Notes: generated from the letters alone by a model not told the origin. DNA of 64,000 nt from JACVRW01 sp963771715 (GCA_963771715.1 CAVYUQ010000008.1:62001-126000); one strand, 5' to 3'; numbered from the stretch's first letter, positions 53,904 to 62,822 are shown. Translations and numbers: made by a program.

Positions 53904-54953
53904 CTAGTGCTCCAGTCGGACCTTCGCCCGCGGGTCGAGGGCGTCGCGCACCCCGTCGCCGAAGACGTTCAGCGACAGCACCGTGAACACGAGCATCGCT
54001 CCCGGCACGATCGCGAGATGCGGCGCCGTGGCGATGCGATCGACGCCTTCGTCGATCATCGTGCCCCAGGACGGGTTCGGCGCCCGCACGCCGGCGCCGA
54101 GGAACGAGAGCGCCGCCTCCAGCAGCACCGCGTTCGCGATCAGCAGCGTGAAGAACACGAGGATCGTCGAGGCGAGGTTCGGCAGCACCTCGGTAAACAT
54201 GATCCGGATTGGCCCGGCGCCCTGCGCCCTCGCCGCCTCGACGAACTCCTTCTCGCGCAGAGAGAGCACCTGGCCGCGCACCGGCCGGGCCATGTACGGC
54301 ACGTACACGAGGCCGATGATCAGGATCGTGATCAGCAGCGAGTCGCCGCTGATGTTGATAGGTCCGATCTTGAGGCCTCCCAGCGCCAGCGCCACGCCGA
54401 GGGCCGTGCCCAGGATGATCACGGGGAACGACCACATGATGTCGAGCAGCGCGCGGATCACGGCGTCCAGTGCGCCGCGGAAGTAGCCCGCGAGCAGCCC
54501 CAGCACGATCGACAGCACCGTCGTGATCAGAGCCGCGGTGATCCCGATCACGAGCGAGTTGCGCCCGCCGTAGAGGAGACGCACCATGATGTCGCGGCCG
54601 TTACGGTCCGCGCCGAGGAAGAACCTGCCGTCGGCCTTCAGCCACTGGGGGCCGATCGGCACGCCGTCGAGGCCGACCACGTTCTTGCTCTCGCCGTCCA
54701 CCCTGATCGTGTCCGACAGGTGGTTCGTGTTCGGCCCGCTGTGGGCCACGTTGTCGGCCCAGACCGGCGCCGCGGCGCACGCGGCGACCAGGAGGATGAA
54801 GAGGAAGCCGAACAGCAGGGCCACCTTGTTGCGGCGCAGCCGCCGGAGTCCGAGCCGCCACGGTCCGAGCCCGTGTACGTGCTCTCGCCCGGCCTCCTCC
54901 TCCCAGGCGGCCGGCCCCTGGAGTACCTGTTCGGTTGCCGGCTCCGTGGCCAC
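53904..54953 (-). CDS. oppC: Peptide ABC transporter permease (OppC-type)
   Basis: A 349-residue permease. A 40-residue cytoplasmic tail precedes helix 1 (VALLFGFLFILLVAACAA) and the OppC_N motif. FFLGADRNGRDIMVRLLYGGRNSLVIG is the family's best-known region, and the EAA loop is EFVEAARAQGAGPIRIMFTEVLPNLAS. The gene order oppA-oppC-oppB is the reverse of the more common B-C order. A hairpin lies between oppA and this gene. Confidence 0.93.
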   Translation of the reverse strand: MATEPATEQVLQGPAAWEEEAGREHVHGLGPWRLGLRRLRRNKVALLFGFLFILLVAACAAAPVWADNVAHSGPNTNHLSDTIRVDGESKNVVGLDGVPIGPQWLKADGRFFLGADRNGRDIMVRLLYGGRNSLVIGITAALITTVLSIVLGLLAGYFRGALDAVIRALLDIMWSFPVIILGTALGVALALGGLKIGPINISGDSLLITILIIGLVYVPYMARPVRGQVLSLREKEFVEAARAQGAGPIRIMFTEVLPNLASTILVFFTLLIANAVLLEAALSFLGAGVRAPNPSWGTMIDEGVDRIATAPHLAIVPGAMLVFTVLSLNVFGDGVRDALDPRAKVRLEH

Positions 54954-54993
54954 GTGAATCCCTCAGCTCCCTCGAGAGAAAACAGTACCCCAA

Positions 54994-55019
54994 GGGGAGG
55001 GCGCCGAAGCGCCCTCCCC
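54994..55019 (-). terminator. Attenuator-like hairpin between oppA and oppC
   Basis: GGGGAGGGCGC, CGAA loop, GCGCCCTCCCC: a perfect 11-bp GC stem with a stable tetraloop, 19 bases after the oppA stop. On the minus strand TTGGGGTACTGTTTTC follows, a weak T-run. Such hairpins often let much more binding protein than permease be made. Confidence 0.8.
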
Positions 55020-55038
55020 GCGGGAACCGATCAACGAA

Positions 55039-56721
55039 CTACTTGAGGCAGAAGCTCGTGTAGTCGTTGTTCCAGACCGGATGGAACCTCGTGCAGTTCT
55101 CGAAGTCCATCCGCTCGGAGACGAACGTCGCGAGCTTGCGGTGGCCGTAGGGGACGATCCACGCCCGCTCGACCAGCTTGTTGTTGAGGTCCTTCCACTG
55201 GTCGGAGACCTCTTGCGTCAGCTCCGGCTCTCCGTTCAGCTCGGCGATCCCCTTGGTGATCTCCGGGTCGTCCACGTTCCCGAAGTTCTGGTTGTTCGTC
55301 GGCTGAATCGACGCCCCGTCCACGAGGAACATGAAGTTCTTCGGGTGCGGGAAGTCCTGGAACCAGTTCGCGAAGCCGGTCTGTGCCTCCGTCTTCTGGT
55401 TGCCGATGGTCTGGAAATACACACCGCCGTCAAGGATCTTCGGCTTGGCGTTGAAGCCCATCTTCGTGAGCATGTCCGCGTACGCCTCGGTGACCTTGTC
55501 AGTCGGGTCGTCGTTGTTGCCCCAGACGGTCACGTCCGTGCCGTCCACGCCGGCGTCCTTGATCATCTGCCGGGCCTTCTCGAGGTCGGGCGGCTCGTTC
55601 GGGTTGCCAAACGGGCAGTCCTCGACGTCGAGCGCCTCGTCGTAGCCGGGCATGCCGGGCGGCAGGAACGAGCAGCCTGGCGTGGTCTCGCCCGCGAAGA
55701 TGCGCGCGAGGCCCGGCTTGTCGACGCCCCAGTTGACCGCCTCGCGGACCTTGGGGTCGTCGAACGGCGCCACCTGCGTGTTCATGAACATGTAGTACGT
55801 CGACGCCGTCGTGATCTCCTCATAACGGTCCGAGTACTTCGCCTTCACCTCCGGCTTGATGTCGGCCGGCGGCGGGTCCTGCATGTAGTCGAGCTTGCCC
55901 GAGATCACGTCCTGCGCCTGCCGCTGGGCGTTCTTGACGATCAGCGCGGTGATCTTGTCGATCTTGGCCGGCGGGTTGTCCGGTCCGAGGTCGGGGAACA
56001 GCTTGTTCTTCTCGAGCACGAACTGCCGGTTCGGCACCGACTCCGTGATCTTGTACTGGCCCACGCCCGGAGGCGGGTTCTCGGTCAGGTTCTTGAACGG
56101 CGTGTCGCCCGGCACCAGCGCGGCGAAGGGCATTGCCAGCACGTTCGAGAACGTGCCGTCCGGCTCGTTCACGGTGACCGTGATCGTGCCGGCGTTGTCG
56201 TCGGTCTCGATCCCCGGGATATCGGCCTCGGCCTTGCCGTTCTTGACATACGCTTCGGCGCCCTTGATGCCGAGGTAGAACGCCGATCCGCCCGACTCGA
56301 GGTTGAGCACGCGCTGAATCGTGCGCTCGAAGTCCGATGCCTTCACCGCCGAGCCGTCCGAGTACTTCAGCCCGTCGCGAAGCGTCATCTCGTAGGTCAG
56401 GCCGTCCTCGGATACCTTCGGCAGCTCCTGAGCGAGGCCCGGGATCAGCTGCGACCCCTCCTCGCCCTCGGCGCGCTTGTAAGCGACCAGCCCCGTGTAG
56501 ACGGTAGAGAGCGGCTCCCAGCCGTTCACCGTATAGCTCAGCGCCGGATCCATGTAGTCAGGCTGCGAGGTCTCCGCAATCGTGATGGATCCCCCCTCCT
56601 TGGCCCCGCCGCCACCGCCGCCGCCGCCGCCATCGTCGTCATCGTCGCCACAGGCGCTGATCACGAACAGGGACAGGCAGGCGACGAGCAGCACCAGCGC
56701 ACGTCTACCGAGCTTTCCCAT
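55039..56721 (-). CDS. oppA: Peptide ABC transporter substrate-binding lipoprotein (SBP_bac_5)
   Basis: A 560-residue lipoprotein. ATG 56721 has GGAGGG 4 bases ahead. Lipobox VISAC with Cys24 is followed by a poly-Asp/poly-Gly stretch. Family-5 solute-binding features are DYMDPALSYTVNGWEPLSTVYTGLV near the N-terminus, YEMTLRDGLKYSDGSAVKASDFERTI, and FMNTQVAPFDDPKVREAVNWGVDK in the middle. It captures oligopeptides or similar solutes outside the membrane and passes them to OppBCDF. It is the first gene of the operon. Confidence 0.95.
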   Translation of the reverse strand: MGKLGRRALVLLVACLSLFVISACGDDDDDGGGGGGGGGAKEGGSITIAETSQPDYMDPALSYTVNGWEPLSTVYTGLVAYKRAEGEEGSQLIPGLAQELPKVSEDGLTYEMTLRDGLKYSDGSAVKASDFERTIQRVLNLESGGSAFYLGIKGAEAYVKNGKAEADIPGIETDDNAGTITVTVNEPDGTFSNVLAMPFAALVPGDTPFKNLTENPPPGVGQYKITESVPNRQFVLEKNKLFPDLGPDNPPAKIDKITALIVKNAQRQAQDVISGKLDYMQDPPPADIKPEVKAKYSDRYEEITTASTYYMFMNTQVAPFDDPKVREAVNWGVDKPGLARIFAGETTPGCSFLPPGMPGYDEALDVEDCPFGNPNEPPDLEKARQMIKDAGVDGTDVTVWGNNDDPTDKVTEAYADMLTKMGFNAKPKILDGGVYFQTIGNQKTEAQTGFANWFQDFPHPKNFMFLVDGASIQPTNNQNFGNVDDPEITKGIAELNGEPELTQEVSDQWKDLNNKLVERAWIVPYGHRKLATFVSERMDFENCTRFHPVWNNDYTSFCLK

Positions 56722-56838
56722 TAATCCCTCCAGCTGTCGTTTCGGCAGGCAGAAGTGCCCACCGCGCGGCAAGATACCCGCTCATTCGAGGGTTTCGGTC
56801 CCGTTCCACGGAACCAAAATGTGCGCTTAACGCAGCGG

Positions 56839-57627
56839 TTAGGCGGCGCCGGGCGGGAGCCGCAGTAGCTCCTCGCGCATGATCGAGAGCGACTTGCGGA
56901 TCAGGCGCGACACGTGCATCTGCGATAGGCCGACCCGCTGCGCGATCTGCGTCTGAGGCAGCCCCTCCTCGAAGCGCATCCGCAGGATTTCGCGCTCGCG
57001 CGGCGGCAGGCGGTCGAGCGCGGGCTCGAGCGCGGCGCGGTCCTCGGAGCGTTCGAACTCCTCGTCCTCGCCGCCGATCGTCTCGAGCGGATCGAGCTCC
57101 TCGTCGCCGCCGGGGCCGGTGGAGAGCGAGACGGTCGAGTATGCGGAGCCAACCTCCATGGCCTCGAGCACCTCCTCCGGCGTGGTCTTCAGCTCCTCGG
57201 CGATCTCCGCGATGCTGGGCGAGCGGCCGAGCCGGCCGGTGAGGCGCTCGATGGCCCCGGACATCGACGCGTTCAGCTCCTGGAGCGCGCGCGGAACGCG
57301 GATGGCCCAGCCCTTGTCGCGGAAGTGGCGCTTGATCTCGCCGACCACGTTCGGCGTGGCGTAGGTGGCAAGCGACACCTCACGGTCGAGCTCGAAGCGG
57401 TCGATCGCCTTGATGAGGCCGATCGCGCCCACCTGCTCGATGTCCTCCAGCGACTCGCCGCGGCCGGCGTAGCGCCGAGCGAGCGAGCGCACCAGCGGGA
57501 GGTGACGCTCGATCAGCTCCTCGCGGGCGCTCGTGTCCCCGCCCTCGTGGTAGCGGCGCATAAGGGCGCGGTCCTCCTCGCGCGCCTTCTCCGACGACAC
57601 CGAGGAACGGCGCTGGGACGCACTCAC
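56839..57627 (-). CDS. SigB/SigF-family RNA polymerase sigma factor
   Basis: A 262-residue group 3 sigma factor (region 2, 3 and 4 all present). GTG 57627 overlaps the rsbW-like stop (GTGA). Region 2 contains LPLVRSLARRYAGRGESLEDIEQVGAIGLIKAIDRFELDREVSLATYATPNVVGEIKR. Region 3 is RALQELNASMSGAIERLTGRLGRSPSIAEIAEEL and region 4 is LPPREREILRMRFEEGLPQTQIAQRVGLSQMHVSRLI. Closest by eye to SigF/SigB stress factors, not to WhiG or FliA. Its partner anti-sigma gene is coupled directly upstream. Confidence 0.9.
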   Translation of the reverse strand: MSASQRRSSVSSEKAREEDRALMRRYHEGGDTSAREELIERHLPLVRSLARRYAGRGESLEDIEQVGAIGLIKAIDRFELDREVSLATYATPNVVGEIKRHFRDKGWAIRVPRALQELNASMSGAIERLTGRLGRSPSIAEIAEELKTTPEEVLEAMEVGSAYSTVSLSTGPGGDEELDPLETIGGEDEEFERSEDRAALEPALDRLPPREREILRMRFEEGLPQTQIAQRVGLSQMHVSRLIRKSLSIMREELLRLPPGAA

Positions 57628-58019
57628 GGCATGCCCTTGAGCTTCTCGAGGCGGACGACGATGGCACCGTTGCCTGCGTCCTCCACCCCGAACGAGTCCA
57701 CAACCGTTTGGAGAATCCTGCGAAGAGTGAGCACTCCGGGCAGCGCGTCGCCGTCGCGTAGGGCCTCCGCGACGGCCGCTTCGGAAAGCGGCCCGACACG
57801 CGTCCGGATGCTCGCCTCGCCGACCTCGAACGACAGGTGGACGCTGCCCACCTGGCCGGCCTCGGCCAGCAGGCGCTCCACGGCGAGTTGGAGGTCGTCG
57901 ATCTCCTCGAAGGCGAAGTCCACGCGCTCGGCGATCCCGCCGATGATCAGCCGCACGACGGCCTGGAAGTCGCCCGACAGCGGCGCCTCGAGCTCGATGC
58001 GCTCGGGCAGCTCCGTCAC
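57624..58019 (-). CDS. RsbW-like anti-sigma factor
   Basis: A 131-residue protein from GTG 58019, overlapping the mnmA stop by 4 bases. It has the HATPase layout of anti-sigma factors (VVRLIIGGIAERVDFAFEEIDDLQLAVERLLAEAG for the N-box helix), but the Asn/Gly boxes are weakened: no DxGxG motif is clear. It may bind the sigma factor without being an active kinase, or need another partner. It is directly upstream of, and coupled to, the sigma factor, the usual rsbW-sigB order. Confidence 0.75.
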   Translation of the reverse strand: MTELPERIELEAPLSGDFQAVVRLIIGGIAERVDFAFEEIDDLQLAVERLLAEAGQVGSVHLSFEVGEASIRTRVGPLSEAAVAEALRDGDALPGVLTLRRILQTVVDSFGVEDAGNGAIVVRLEKLKGMP

Positions 58020-59485
58020 CGCGGCTCTCCGATGGTTCCCTCGCCCACGACACGATCCTGACGCATCAGGCACCCAAGCTGCCCCGGTGCCACCGCGTGG
58101 GCGTCGTGCTCCAGTTCCAGGAGCACCCGCCCGCCGTGCTCGATAGCGCGGCAGGCGATGGGCTTCGCGTGGTAGCGCAGACGCACCTGTTCGACCTCGG
58201 ACGCAGGGCGGTGAAGGGTGGCGTCCTCGAGGAACACGGTGCGGGTGGCCAGCTCCTGCTTCGGGCCGACCACCACGCGGTTGCTCGCGGCGTCCTTCTC
58301 GAGCACGTACACGGGCTCGGAAGTCGCGATGCCGAGCCCGCGGCGCTGGCCGACCGTGTAGTTGTGATGGCCCTCGTGGCGGCCGAGCACGCGGCCCTGG
58401 CGATCGACGATCTCGCCCGGCCTGCGCAGGCGCGGTCCGCCGTGGCGCTGGAGGAAGGCGCGGCCGCCGAGGCCGGCCACGAAGCAGAGGTCCTGGCTCT
58501 CGCGCTTGTCGGCCACCGGCAGCCCCGCGTCGCGGGCGAGCTGGCGGACGGCGTCCTTCGTGAGCCCGCCGAGCGGGAAGCTGAGCCGGTCGAGCAGCGC
58601 CGGGTCGAGCTTCGCGAGCATGTAGCTCTGGTCCTTCGCCGGGTCGGCGGCTGCGCGCACGAGCGGGCCGCTGTCGTCGCGCGCGATGCGCGCGTAGTGC
58701 CCGGTCGCGAGCCGTGCTGCGCCGAGCGCGTCGGCCAGCTCGAGCATGGCGTCGAAGCGCACCTCGCCGTTGCAGCGCACGCACGGGTTGGGCGTGCGGC
58801 CGGCCGCGTAGCCGTCGAGGAAGCGGTCCACCACCTCGGCCCGGAAGCGCTCGCGCAGGTCCAGCGTGATGTGCGGGATGCCCATTCCATGGGCGAGGTG
58901 GCGGGCGCCGATCACGGCCTGCGGGGAGCAGCAGCTCTTGTCGCCGTCGGTGGCGGGATCGGCCCAGAGCTCGAGCGTCACGGCAACCACCTCGTCGCCC
59001 GCGTCGAGCGCCAGCTGGGCGGCGGCAGCACTGTCCACGCCGCCGCTCATGGCCACAAGCGTGCGGCGCGTGCTGGGCGCGAGCGTCAGCGCGCCGGCGC
59101 GCCCACTGGCGCCATCCTTCGCGGCCGCCCCATCCTTCGCGGCCGCCCCGAGCGCGCGGTGGAGCGCGTCGGCCGCGAGCTCCGCCGCGTGCCGCTTCGG
59201 CGGCGTCAGCCCGCCCAGCGCGTCCGCCACGTCGCCTGCGCCCAGGCCGCATGCACCGAGGAAGGGCCCGCCCTCGATGAGCTCCACTGTCGCGCTCGCC
59301 GCCGCCGTCAGCGCTCCGCATCCTTCGGCGTCGAAGCCCGCCTCGGCGATCCGCTCACCCTCGATGCGCAACGCGATGCGCACAACGTCGCCACACGCGG
59401 CACCGCCGGCGGCGCCCGTGTAGGGAGCCCCGGCGAGGGCGCCCTTGCCGGAGGGCGCGTCGAGATGTTCCGCGAACGACCGCAC
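58016..59485 (-). CDS. mnmA: tRNA 2-thiouridylase MnmA with N-terminal IscU/NifU-like domain
   Basis: A 489-residue fusion from GTG 59485. Residues 1-115 resemble the IscU/NifU_N scaffold: GGAACGDVVRIAL (Cys31), DAEGCGALTAAAS (Cys56) and PPKRHAAELAADALHRAL, where the third cluster Cys has become Ala100. After an Ala/Lys/Asp/Gly linker with a 6-residue repeat, residues 140-489 are MnmA: PP-loop SGGVDS, TPNPCVRCN and SQDLCFVAG (the two catalytic Cys), GHHNYTVGQRRGL. It adds sulfur at U34 of tRNA for Lys, Glu and Gln. It heads an operon with the anti-sigma and sigma genes. Confidence 0.9.
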   Translation of the reverse strand: MRSFAEHLDAPSGKGALAGAPYTGAAGGAACGDVVRIALRIEGERIAEAGFDAEGCGALTAAASATVELIEGGPFLGACGLGAGDVADALGGLTPPKRHAAELAADALHRALGAAAKDGAAAKDGASGRAGALTLAPSTRRTLVAMSGGVDSAAAAQLALDAGDEVVAVTLELWADPATDGDKSCCSPQAVIGARHLAHGMGIPHITLDLRERFRAEVVDRFLDGYAAGRTPNPCVRCNGEVRFDAMLELADALGAARLATGHYARIARDDSGPLVRAAADPAKDQSYMLAKLDPALLDRLSFPLGGLTKDAVRQLARDAGLPVADKRESQDLCFVAGLGGRAFLQRHGGPRLRRPGEIVDRQGRVLGRHEGHHNYTVGQRRGLGIATSEPVYVLEKDAASNRVVVGPKQELATRTVFLEDATLHRPASEVEQVRLRYHAKPIACRAIEHGGRVLLELEHDAHAVAPGQLGCLMRQDRVVGEGTIGEPR

Positions 59486-59515
59486 TGAGGGCGAACGCTA
59501 TCGGGCGGCGAGCCC

Positions 59516-59785
59516 CAGCCGACAGGCTGGAGGCCAGCCATCGAAAACCAAGCCTCGCGAGGAAGAGGGTCAGGGGCAGTGCTCCGCACGACCCTGGCCC
59601 GATGACAAAGCGAGGCGACGGTTTGCAGATGGGTGGCCCCAGCCTGCCGCTGTCGGATCCGGTAGTTGGGCCTGCTGTCGTAGCAAGTCCGGGTGTCCTC
59701 CGCGGCGGGCCACGGCCCTACCTCGAGTCGGACTCCCTTACCGGTGTTATTCGGCTCAACATGTGCGGCCGACTGGCGTACAGGC
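59516..59785 (-). other. Structured intergenic region between aspS and mnmA with two competing folds
   Basis: The 317-base gap has no gene. 59516-59558 is an imperfect reverse complement of 59610-59652, giving a long hairpin with a central bubble and an apical stem around 59567-59600. The segment 59640-59656 can instead pair with 59768-59785 (GCC.GAC...ACAGGC), and CCGGTA (59740-59745 on minus strand) pairs with 59657-59663. The two folds exclude each other. It is transcribed, if at all, ahead of mnmA. A leader RNA or a small RNA is possible; nothing matches a known family well. Confidence 0.5.
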
Positions 59786-59802
59786 TCGGGCCTTGATCGA
59801 GG

Positions 59803-61593
59803 CTAGCACTGGGCCGGGCGGCTGCGGGGCCCAGCGCTGAGGCTGGGGCGCTCCGCGGGCGGGGCGACCAGCTTGATGCCGAGCTCGTCGAGCTGCCGCT
59901 GGTCGACCGGTGCCGGCGCGCCCGTGAGCGGGTCGATTCCGCTGGCGGCCTTGGGGAAGGCGATCACGTCGCGGATCGAGGAGGCGCCCGCGAGCAGCGC
60001 GACCATGCGGTCGATGCCGAACGCCACGCCCCCGTGCGGCGGCGCGCCGTAGGTCAGCGCCTCGAGCAGGAAGCCGAAGCGCTCCTTCGCCTCCTCGGGC
60101 CCGATGCCGAGCGTGGAGAAGACCTTCTGCTGGACCTCGGGGTCGCTGATACGGATCGAGCCGCCGCCCAGCTCCCAGCCGTCGAAGACCACGTCGTACG
60201 CGCGGCTGCGCCAGGTGCCGGGATCGCCGTCGAGGTCGCCGGTCGGGCTGGTGAAGGGGTGGTGGAGCGGGTCCCAGCGCGACTCCCCCTCGTTCCACTC
60301 GAACATCGGAAAGTCCACGACCCAGAACACGTCGTGTCCCTCGGGCTCACCCTCCGCGACCTCGGGCCGAAGCGCCCCGAGCACTCGCGCGGCCACGTCC
60401 GCCGTATCGGCGACGACCAGGATCGCGTCACCCTCGTGCGCATTTAGTGCGTCGTTCGCCCGCGCGATTTCCTCCGGGCTGAGACGTTTTGCGATCGGGG
60501 AGCGCCAGCCGTCGCCCTCGACGACCGCCCAGGCGAGACCCTTGGCACCGAGCTGCTGCGCCTTCTCGGTGAGTGCGTCGAAGCGGCTGCGTGGGAACTC
60601 TCCCGTTGCCGTCAGTGCACGGACGACCGGCGCCTCGCGGAAGATGTTCAGTTCGGACTCGCGGAAAATTTCGGTCACGTCCACGATCTCCACGCCCAGC
60701 CGGCGGTCGGGACGGTCGGAGCCGTAGCGCAGCATCGCCTCGTCGTAGGTGATGCGCTCGAGCGGTAGCGAGACCTCCACGCCGCCGAGCGCGAGCACGC
60801 GCTGGAGCAGGCGGTCCACCACGTCGAACACGTCCTCCTCCTCGACGAACGACAGCTCCATGTCCAGCTGTGTGAACTCGGGCTGGCGGTCGGCGCGGAA
60901 GTCCTCGTCGCGGAAGCAGCGCGCGATCTGGAAGTAGCGCTCGTAGCCGCCGATCATCAGCAGCTGCTTGAACAGCTGCGGCGACTGCGGCATCGCATAC
61001 CAGGAGCCGCGCACGAGCCGGCTCGGCACCAGGAAGTCGCGCGCGCCCTCGGGGGTGGAGCGGGTCATGATCGGCGTCTCGATCTCGAGATAGCCATCGT
61101 CGGCGAGGAAGTCGCGGATCTCCTTCACCACGTCGTGGCGCAGGATCATCTGGTCGCGCATGCGCGCCTTGCGCAGGTCGAGGTAGCGGTAGCGCAGGCG
61201 CAGCTCCTCGCCGACCGGGTCGTCCTCGTCGATCTGGAACGGCGGCGTCTCCGCATCGGCGAGCTGCTCGAGCTCCGCCGCCACGACCTCGACCTCGCCG
61301 GTGGGCAGGTCCGGGTTCACGGCGCTCTCGTCGCGGCGCACGAGCTCGCCGCTCACGGTGATCACGTCCTCGCCGCGAAGGTTGCCGGCCGCGGCGTGCG
61401 CCTCGGGCGCCTCCTCAGGGCGGAACACGAGCTGGAGCAGGCCGGTGCGGTCGCGCACGTCGATGAAGATCAGCCCGCCGTGGTCGCGCCTGCGGTGCAC
61501 CCAGCCCGCCACGCGCACCTGCTGCCCGACGGCATCGGCGCGCAGCTCGCCCGCCCAGTGCGTTCGGTAGCGGTTGGGTCGCGGGGGCTTCAC
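59803..61593 (-). CDS. aspS: Aspartyl-tRNA synthetase
   Basis: A 596-residue class IIb synthetase. The OB-fold N-terminus has RVAGWVHRRRDHGGLIFIDVRDRTGLLQLVF. Motif 2 includes FRDEDFRADRQPEFTQLDMELSF; the bacterial GAD insertion domain lies at about 285-410. Motif 3 is GVAFGIDRMVALLAGASSIRDVIAFPK. It charges tRNA-Asp (and, if non-discriminating, tRNA-Asn; this cannot be settled here). GTG 61593 overlaps the hisS stop (GTGA). Confidence 0.97.
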   Translation of the reverse strand: MKPPRPNRYRTHWAGELRADAVGQQVRVAGWVHRRRDHGGLIFIDVRDRTGLLQLVFRPEEAPEAHAAAGNLRGEDVITVSGELVRRDESAVNPDLPTGEVEVVAAELEQLADAETPPFQIDEDDPVGEELRLRYRYLDLRKARMRDQMILRHDVVKEIRDFLADDGYLEIETPIMTRSTPEGARDFLVPSRLVRGSWYAMPQSPQLFKQLLMIGGYERYFQIARCFRDEDFRADRQPEFTQLDMELSFVEEEDVFDVVDRLLQRVLALGGVEVSLPLERITYDEAMLRYGSDRPDRRLGVEIVDVTEIFRESELNIFREAPVVRALTATGEFPRSRFDALTEKAQQLGAKGLAWAVVEGDGWRSPIAKRLSPEEIARANDALNAHEGDAILVVADTADVAARVLGALRPEVAEGEPEGHDVFWVVDFPMFEWNEGESRWDPLHHPFTSPTGDLDGDPGTWRSRAYDVVFDGWELGGGSIRISDPEVQQKVFSTLGIGPEEAKERFGFLLEALTYGAPPHGGVAFGIDRMVALLAGASSIRDVIAFPKAASGIDPLTGAPAPVDQRQLDELGIKLVAPPAERPSLSAGPRSRPAQC

Positions 61594-62822
61594 CCGAGGA
61601 TCTCCTCGACCATCTCGATGGCCTGCTCGGCGCTCGCGGCCGGGCGCTGCTCACCGCTGTCCATGTCCTTGACCTCGATCTGGTCACCCATGATCACGGC
61701 AGCGCGCGCGCCCACCCGATTTGCCTGTTTGAGCTGCCCCTTCATGCTCCGGCCGGCCTGTTCCATCTCGGTGCGGAGCCCGGCGTGGCGTAGGCGTCGC
61801 GCAAGGAGGAAGGCGTCGTGCCGGCCGTCGGTGATCACGAGAAAGACGTCGGCGGACTCGGTGTCGTCGCCCGCTCCGGCCGCGAGCAGCATCCGCTCCA
61901 CCCCCGCGGCCCAGCCCACGCCGGGGGTCGGCGGGCCGCCCAGCTCCTCGACCAGCCCGTCGTAGCGGCCGCCGCCGCCGAGCGCGGCCTGCGCTCCCAG
62001 GCGCTCAGACTCGAACTCGAACACCGTGCGCGTGTAGTAGTCCAGGCCGCGCACGAGCGTGGGGTCGAGCTCGTACGCCATCCCTGCGGCGTCGAGCAGC
62101 GCGCGCACCTCGGCGAAGTGCTCGGCGTCGTCCGAGCTGAGCCGGTCGATCAGCCGCGGCGCATCGGCCATCACCGCCTGGGTGCCGGCGTGGTCGGCAT
62201 CGAAGGCCCGCAGCGGGTTCTGCTCGAGCCGGTCGCGCACCTCCTCCGAGAGCTCGCCCTCGCGCGCGCGCAGGTGACCACGCAGCTCGTCGAGATAGTC
62301 CGCGCGCGTGGCCGGCGTGCCGAGGCTCGACAGCCGCAGCCGCGACGGCCCGGTGCCCGCCCGCTCGAAGATCTCGGCGAGCAGCAGGATCAGCTCGGCG
62401 TCGAGCGTGGGGTCGTCCGAGCCGATCGCCTCGGCGTCGATCTGCGTGAACTGGCGGAAGCGGCCCGCCTGCGGGGCCTCGTGGCGGAAGAACGGACCGG
62501 CGGACCAGACCTTCACGGGCTGCGGCAGCTTGTGCATGCCGTGCTCGATGTACGCGCGACAGATGCCCGCGGTGGCCTCGGGACGCAACGTGAGCGAGCG
62601 CCCGGCCTTGTCCTCGAACGTGAACATCTCCTTCTGGACGATGTCGGTGGACTCCCCCACGCCGCGCGCGAACAGCTCGGTGTCCTCGAAGACCGGCGTC
62701 TCCATCGGCTCGTAGCCGGCGCGGCCGAGCACGTCGCCGGTGATCTCCACCACGCGCAGCCGCCTGCGCGCGTCCGGAGGCAGCACGTCCAACGTGCCGC
62801 GCGGGGCCTGGAACTTCTTCAC
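61590..62822 (-). CDS. hisS: Histidyl-tRNA synthetase
   Basis: A 410-residue class II synthetase starting at GTG 62822. Motif 1 region PRGTLDVLPPDARRR; motif 2 with LRPEATAGICRAYIEHGM and FRHEAPQAGRFRQFTQIDAEAIG; the His-specific LVRGLDYYTRTVFEF; and motif 3 GGRYDGLVEELGGPPTPGVGWAAGVERML. The C-terminal anticodon-binding domain ends the protein. It overlaps the MBL hydrolase stop upstream and the aspS start downstream, so four genes are coupled. Confidence 0.97.
   Translation of the reverse strand: MKKFQAPRGTLDVLPPDARRRLRVVEITGDVLGRAGYEPMETPVFEDTELFARGVGESTDIVQKEMFTFEDKAGRSLTLRPEATAGICRAYIEHGMHKLPQPVKVWSAGPFFRHEAPQAGRFRQFTQIDAEAIGSDDPTLDAELILLLAEIFERAGTGPSRLRLSSLGTPATRADYLDELRGHLRAREGELSEEVRDRLEQNPLRAFDADHAGTQAVMADAPRLIDRLSSDDAEHFAEVRALLDAAGMAYELDPTLVRGLDYYTRTVFEFESERLGAQAALGGGGRYDGLVEELGGPPTPGVGWAAGVERMLLAAGAGDDTESADVFLVITDGRHDAFLLARRLRHAGLRTEMEQAGRSMKGQLKQANRVGARAAVIMGDQIEVKDMDSGEQRPAASAEQAIEMVEEILG

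Noticed and set aside
56839..57627. The sigma factor as the WhiG/FliA-type factor reading the pilus promoters
   Set aside because: Its regions 2-4 and the coupled RsbW-like gene fit the SigB/SigF stress group, which reads different promoter sequences.
59686..59700. AAGTCCGGGTGTCC, reminiscent of the RNase P RNA P4 region
   Set aside because: The gap is too short for a full RNase P RNA, and the matching 3' half and other conserved blocks are missing on both strands.
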